Source: Tetrapyrgos nigripes
Lineage: Eukaryota; Basidiomycota; Agaricomycetes; Agaricales; Campanellaceae
Assembly (NCBI GenBank): GCA_013368315.1
Contig: JAACJM010000040.1
Coordinates: forward strand, 434,001 to 498,000
DNA: 64,000 bases
Direction: 5' to 3'
Shown one piece after another: positions 59,969 to 64,000 of this stretch; position 1 is the stretch's first letter, and the number at the start of each line of letters is the position of its first letter. Under the pieces are notes generated by a model, which saw only the letters and a program-made list of their open reading frames with translations, made no database searches and was not told where the DNA came from. Position numbers and translations under genes: made by a program.

Positions 59969-62476
59969 ATGGCTACCATCGACTGCAACAAGACAAGACG
60001 CAAAGAGACAACGTCTACCCGCATCTCTCCCAACCTCCTTTGCCATTCTTCCCCAGCTCCTCTTATCTTCCTCTGTCCCATCTGAAGATGCAGGCTACAA
60101 CCCTCGTCGGAAACACTAACCCTCCCAATTCCCCGTCCTCTCTCGTTCTTCCCAAATCGTTCACTTCCTCTGACCCCAAGGTCTTTCTTCCCTCAACACA
60201 TTCCCAAAGTTCCTATTACACAAATATTCTTCAGGTTGTGTCCAAGACCATTCATCACGGTCAATGTATCTTTACCGAGTTCTCACTTGGGAGCATCGGG
60301 GTTGATAAATCACTTCAAATCTCTCGCTACCCTCGCTCTCTCAACAAATTCACTAACAGATCGAATTCGGAATGCAGAGTTGCGAGAAGTCGAGTTGTGG
60401 GAGAATGAGAGGTGTTATTCGCAGACGGCGGCGAGGTTTGCTGGTGTGGTTGCAGCTGCGAATGCGGTACAGGACGCCAACGCCACGTCGTCAAGAAAGC
60501 GAAGAAAGCGTCTAAATCCAACACTAACACCCCAGCGTCCCCCACTTGGATACAGACACGGACACGCAACGCTTTATTGGATACTCTAGCACCATTACCC
60601 CCCTTTGCGCTTATACCCCCGTTGCCGGCTAGTGCGATGGGGGATTTGGTTGAGGAGGGGGTATAGAGGCAACGCTGGAGTTGGAACAGAAAGAGCACAA
60701 GGAGAACCAGAACCAGAAACGTCCATCTCTATCGTTATCAATGTTATCACCTAAACGCGCTTTTTCTTCTTCGTCTTCTTCTCACATAAACCCCGTCCCG
60801 TCTTCTTCGTCTTCGGCCAACCACATAAACTCCATATCCCCAGAAATAACCCAAGCCATTCAAACCTTTAAAAAAGGCTTTAGTAAATCGAATCTTGGAA
60901 CTGAAAGAGCACCTTGGACGAGGGGAAGAGATGGGTTTGGGGGGATTAATCCGTTGGGGGTTGGGTTTGCTTCGGGGAGTGGGTCGGGGAGTGGGGGTAC
61001 GAGTAATATGAGTATGAGTGGTGGTATGGGTGGGAGTATGGGTACAAATGCTGTAAGGAGGACGATGTCTGGAGCAGAATATGTGGATGAAGTCAAGGAA
61101 AACAGTGGTGGTGGAAGTGGGTATGAAGCAGGATCAGGACTAGGACCAGCGGCGTTGGGACCAGGGATTATTAGGTGGATTTTTTTCTTTTGCGTTTTTT
61201 TTTTTGGGTTTCTTCGGTCTTCTTTCTTTGTTTTCTCAAGTTTTGAATTCGTTCAGGTTTTTTTGGTTTCGCTTTTTGGCTTCCTTAAAGTGACAATAAA
61301 CACGTACTGACCAAACCAACTCTACTTTTTTTCCCTTTCCCTTGGCCCTTTGGCCTCTGTCGTGTCGTGTCTTGTGTCTTGTCTGATCTTACTCAAAACT
61401 TGACGTGACACGTTGTTCACGTCGTCCCCAATACACAATGAACGCACTGGCACTCACATCGCACATCACACATCGTCCCCCGTCCGCCCACAGCACAAGA
61501 CACAACACACCTCAATCCTCATCCTTCGTACAGCAGCAACCCAACCTTCTCCCTCGCTCCAGGATGGAAATTCATAGAAACGGAAGATTGGAGGGTTGAT
61601 TACGATGCTGGGGCTGGGGGGGTGGGGGCTACGTCTACATTTAAAGAGGATAAAGTGGCTTCGCCTTTGTCCACCGATGCTGAGGATGGGGACGGTGACA
61701 GTGAAGAGGATGAGGAAGGTGGTGGGGATGAAGATGATTTTGAGAACGGGAATGGGAACGGGAGATGGCTCAATATAACGTTCAAAGCTGGAGTACGGAA
61801 ACGTACCCGACCGATTGGACCGAGTCACGTCCGCCAAGCCCGACAATCCCAGGAAGAACGACAAGAACAATGGGAACAACAAGAACGTAAATGTAAATTA
61901 GAAATATCCTTCTTCATCGTATTTGGGGTATCTGTTAATGTTGATGGTTGATGTTGGTTTTTCATTTGGGGGAAGGGGGGGAAGTGGTGTTGGTGGGGTT
62001 AACGATGAAGACGAAGACCAAGGATGGATGTACGGTGGTGGTGAAGGTGGGTTTTTTTTCTTGATTTTTTTTCTTAATCTTTTTGTGTTTTCTGGTTCGT
62101 CTATTTCGACGTATTCGTTTTCGGGCTCGGGCTTCGTTCCTTTCATTTCTCTCTGCTGCCAGCTGATACGATGGCACTTTTTTACTTGCCATGTTGCACG
62201 TTTTATTTTGATTGTCTTTGATTGTCTGACTCTTTTAACTGACTCTTTACTGTTTCTTCCAATTCGCCATCTATGTCATTTCGTCATTTAATCTCTGTTT
62301 TGGGTGCCGACACGACACTGACGAATCACCTTTTCCCCCCTCGTTGCCTCGTTTTGAATTATAGATGGTTTCATCTACACAAACGACGCCTGGCAAAATC
62401 CTGCTCCTACACCCTACCCTGGCTCTGTGACGAGGAGGAGAGGATTTGGTGGGATGAGAGGGAGGGGGGGAAGTGA
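59969..62476 (+). pseudogene. Pex30-like peroxin, copy 3 (internal deletions)
   Basis: The start region is shortened. At about 60110-60117 the sequence jumps from the AGYNPRRK-encoding part straight to the later LTLPIP-encoding part, losing about 650 bp that encode the membrane segments. A second deletion of about 80 bp lies near 60490. The Ser-rich linker and GRDGFGGINPLGVGFASGSG follow. Copy 3 keeps the middle of the dysferlin region missing from copy 1: WKFIETEDWRVDYDAG, an acidic run at about 61690-61740, then RWLNITFKAGVRKRTRPIGP. The final DGFIYTNDAWQNPAPTPYPG is followed by a deletion that destroys the RKKWVRR stretch. It is not functional as a membrane peroxin. Confidence 0.72.
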
Positions 62477-63400
62477 AGGGTAAATTATAACGAGTCACGA
62501 CGTACATAGAGGTTATTATTTACTGTACATACATGTGTATTTTATTGTCGCTTCGTTATCTCGCAGATTATAGATATATACTGACATTATTGCATACAAG
62601 TTGCCAGACGAGGAAACGACATGCTGCTGCTTGCAATGCAGTCCCAAAGACCAAAGCGCATTGAATTCCTACTTGATGTTCTTACTCATGTATCTACAAG
62701 GCGCCCAGTCACCCACGAAATGAGGTCGACGACGGGCACTCGTTCACAGGTTTCTGACGACCCCAGAAGTCACCATTTGTCCTGTCTTGAACCATACCCG
62801 TATCGCCTCGGGACACTACTGACAACGACAGTTAAGTATCCAGTCTCTAGACACGCAAGTCACAACACGCGAAATGATGCTGGATATGCGTACTATATAC
62901 TCAACATTGTCCAGCATCGATGGTTCAGAATTTTGGAGAGGAAAAAGCGAATACTTACTGGGAATCTTTATGGCTAGGGAAACGTCGGACTCGGGGAAGA
63001 ACAGAGGATGACGAATTCAAGATAGCTTTCGGCAGCACTGCAGGAACCCGGGACATTCTCAAATAGTTGAAGATGGTCGTAGATCTGGAATGCTTTGGAG
63101 CTGGAGCTGAAATCATTATCAAAGAACGCGAGAAAATTTGTGAATAGGCTTTTATCATTCTTTTATCAACGTTTCTATTCTCTTTTCTGTAGCTATCAGG
63201 GTCAAATCAGAGTCCATTCATCACCAACAAAAATAAAAACGAAAGCAACGGCTGCACTGTCTTCATACTACCGATGTGCCAAGTCTCCAAATCTGCCCCT
63301 CATTATCAGACGGACGCGCATCATATTCCCCAATTCTTCTCTTGCCCTCCTCCCACCTTTGAGCACACTCAGGTCCACCAAGGACGACATCAACACTGTA
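62477..63400. other. Spacer between peroxin copy 3 and NLR 2
   Basis: The counterpart of 50066-51023, with scattered small differences. The minus-strand frame FENVPGSCSAAESYLEF, ending at 62974, is preserved. Confidence 0.4.
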
Positions 63401-64000
63401 CTATACACATGCCTTGTTGATCCTGTTGACTATCCATGAGTCTATGATGTTTATGTCGTCTATGTAGTAATTCATAAGGCCCGGAGTCCTCCGGCGCTGA
63501 AGGTAGAAAGCCAAATTCGCATCACTAAGTTCATGAGACTGCTTGGAACACTGCCGAATTGCAACTTCCATTGGGATGTTCCTCTGGTCATCTGGAAAGC
63601 TCTGCACTCATTATATTAGCCAGGCGACCTACATAGCATATAGATAAAGCACTGTGGTACTTACTTGCAGCCAAAGAAGGACCTTATGCAACTCTTCCGT
63701 TCCCTCTAAATATGGTGTTGTCTTTTTCAGCTCATGTTGAAGTTCCATGTCAAGAGGAGAATGGTGAAGTAGTTCAGACATTCTTGACTGAGCATAGACG
63801 TAACTCCGTTCGAACCTGCCAGGGGACAGGTCCCAACGTGTACGATCTTTGAGTCTGATAGTCCTCAGGCAATGTTTGGCTAGTCTGCTGCGTCCTCTCT
63901 TGAAATCGATGAAATGCCATACGGGGTTGGAAGAACTTGAAGCTGTGGAATGGGAATGTGAATGGAGGCGAGGGTCAACACATAGGAAAATCTCCTTCAT
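63401..64000 (-). CDS. NACHT NLR copy 2, C-terminal part only
   Basis: The 3' end of a second NLR, cut by the right window edge. Exon frames match copy 1: EIFLCVDPRLHSHSHSTAS, NPVWHFIDFKRGRSRLAKHC, YAQSRMSELLHHSPLDMELQ, then KVLLWLQ. A GTAAGTA donor and an intron follow, then DDQRNIPMEVAIRQCSKQSH and ELSDANLAFYLQRRR. The last residues (after RRR) differ from copy 1 and stop at 63401. The NACHT domain would lie beyond 64000, so function cannot be judged. Confidence 0.75.

Larger units (their letters stand above)
55202..64000. repeat. Segmental duplication, unit 2 (runs off the window)
   Basis: The second copy of the ATPase-peroxin-NLR block. The ATPase part is about 98 percent identical by eye. 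The peroxin part carries large deletions. The NLR part is clearly more diverged (about 87-90 percent by eye over 63640-63840). The right end is not in the window. Confidence 0.88.

Overview
The window looks like nuclear DNA of an agaricomycete fungus (mushroom-forming basidiomycete). Genes are cut by many short GT-AG introns (mostly 49-66 nt). The gene families are typical of that group: an HSPA12-type Hsp70, a NACHT NLR, a DUF1996 surface protein, a two-domain single-pass membrane protein, and a chromodomain protein with a DNA-base-modification helical domain. I saw no tRNA, rRNA or CRISPR array. All calls come from reading the sequence by eye; no search was run. Exon edges are given only where the reading frame forces them.

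Region 1 (1-18.2 kb) is gene-dense. On the minus strand are a probable SurE phosphatase relic, a DUF1996 secreted protein and a membrane protein with two jelly-roll-like repeats. A large NUP192/NUP205 inner-ring nucleoporin lies on the plus strand. SFT2, a METTL14/KAR4-type MT-A70 protein and a 5-hmdU-kinase-helical-domain/double-chromodomain protein follow on the minus strand. The last two are neighbours and both concern nucleic-acid modification or chromatin.

Region 2 (18.2-42.4 kb) alternates housekeeping genes with gene-poor, repeat-rich DNA. The genes are NOC2 (ribosome biogenesis), an HSPA12-like Hsp70, D-arabinono-1,4-lactone oxidase (erythroascorbate synthesis) and two acidic-loop ubiquitin-conjugating enzymes, UBE2G2/Ubc7-like (minus) and UBE2G1-like (plus, with an 18-nt microexon). 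Between them lie at least five non-autonomous inverted-repeat elements of about three kinds. There is also a tandem repeat and a displaced fragment of the DUF1996 gene.

Region 3 (42.5-64 kb) is a complex tandem segmental duplication. The unit is an ERCC6L2-like SNF2 ATPase (+), a Pex30-like dysferlin-domain peroxin (+) and a NACHT NLR (-). The first ATPase and the first NLR look usable. The second ATPase is 5'-truncated, fused to half of a peroxin copy and frameshifted. All three peroxin copies carry different lesions. The second NLR runs off the right edge. ATPase copies are almost identical, introns included, while NLR copies are visibly more diverged. A paired ACGCGT motif sits just before the start codon of every peroxin copy, with one stray copy between units.
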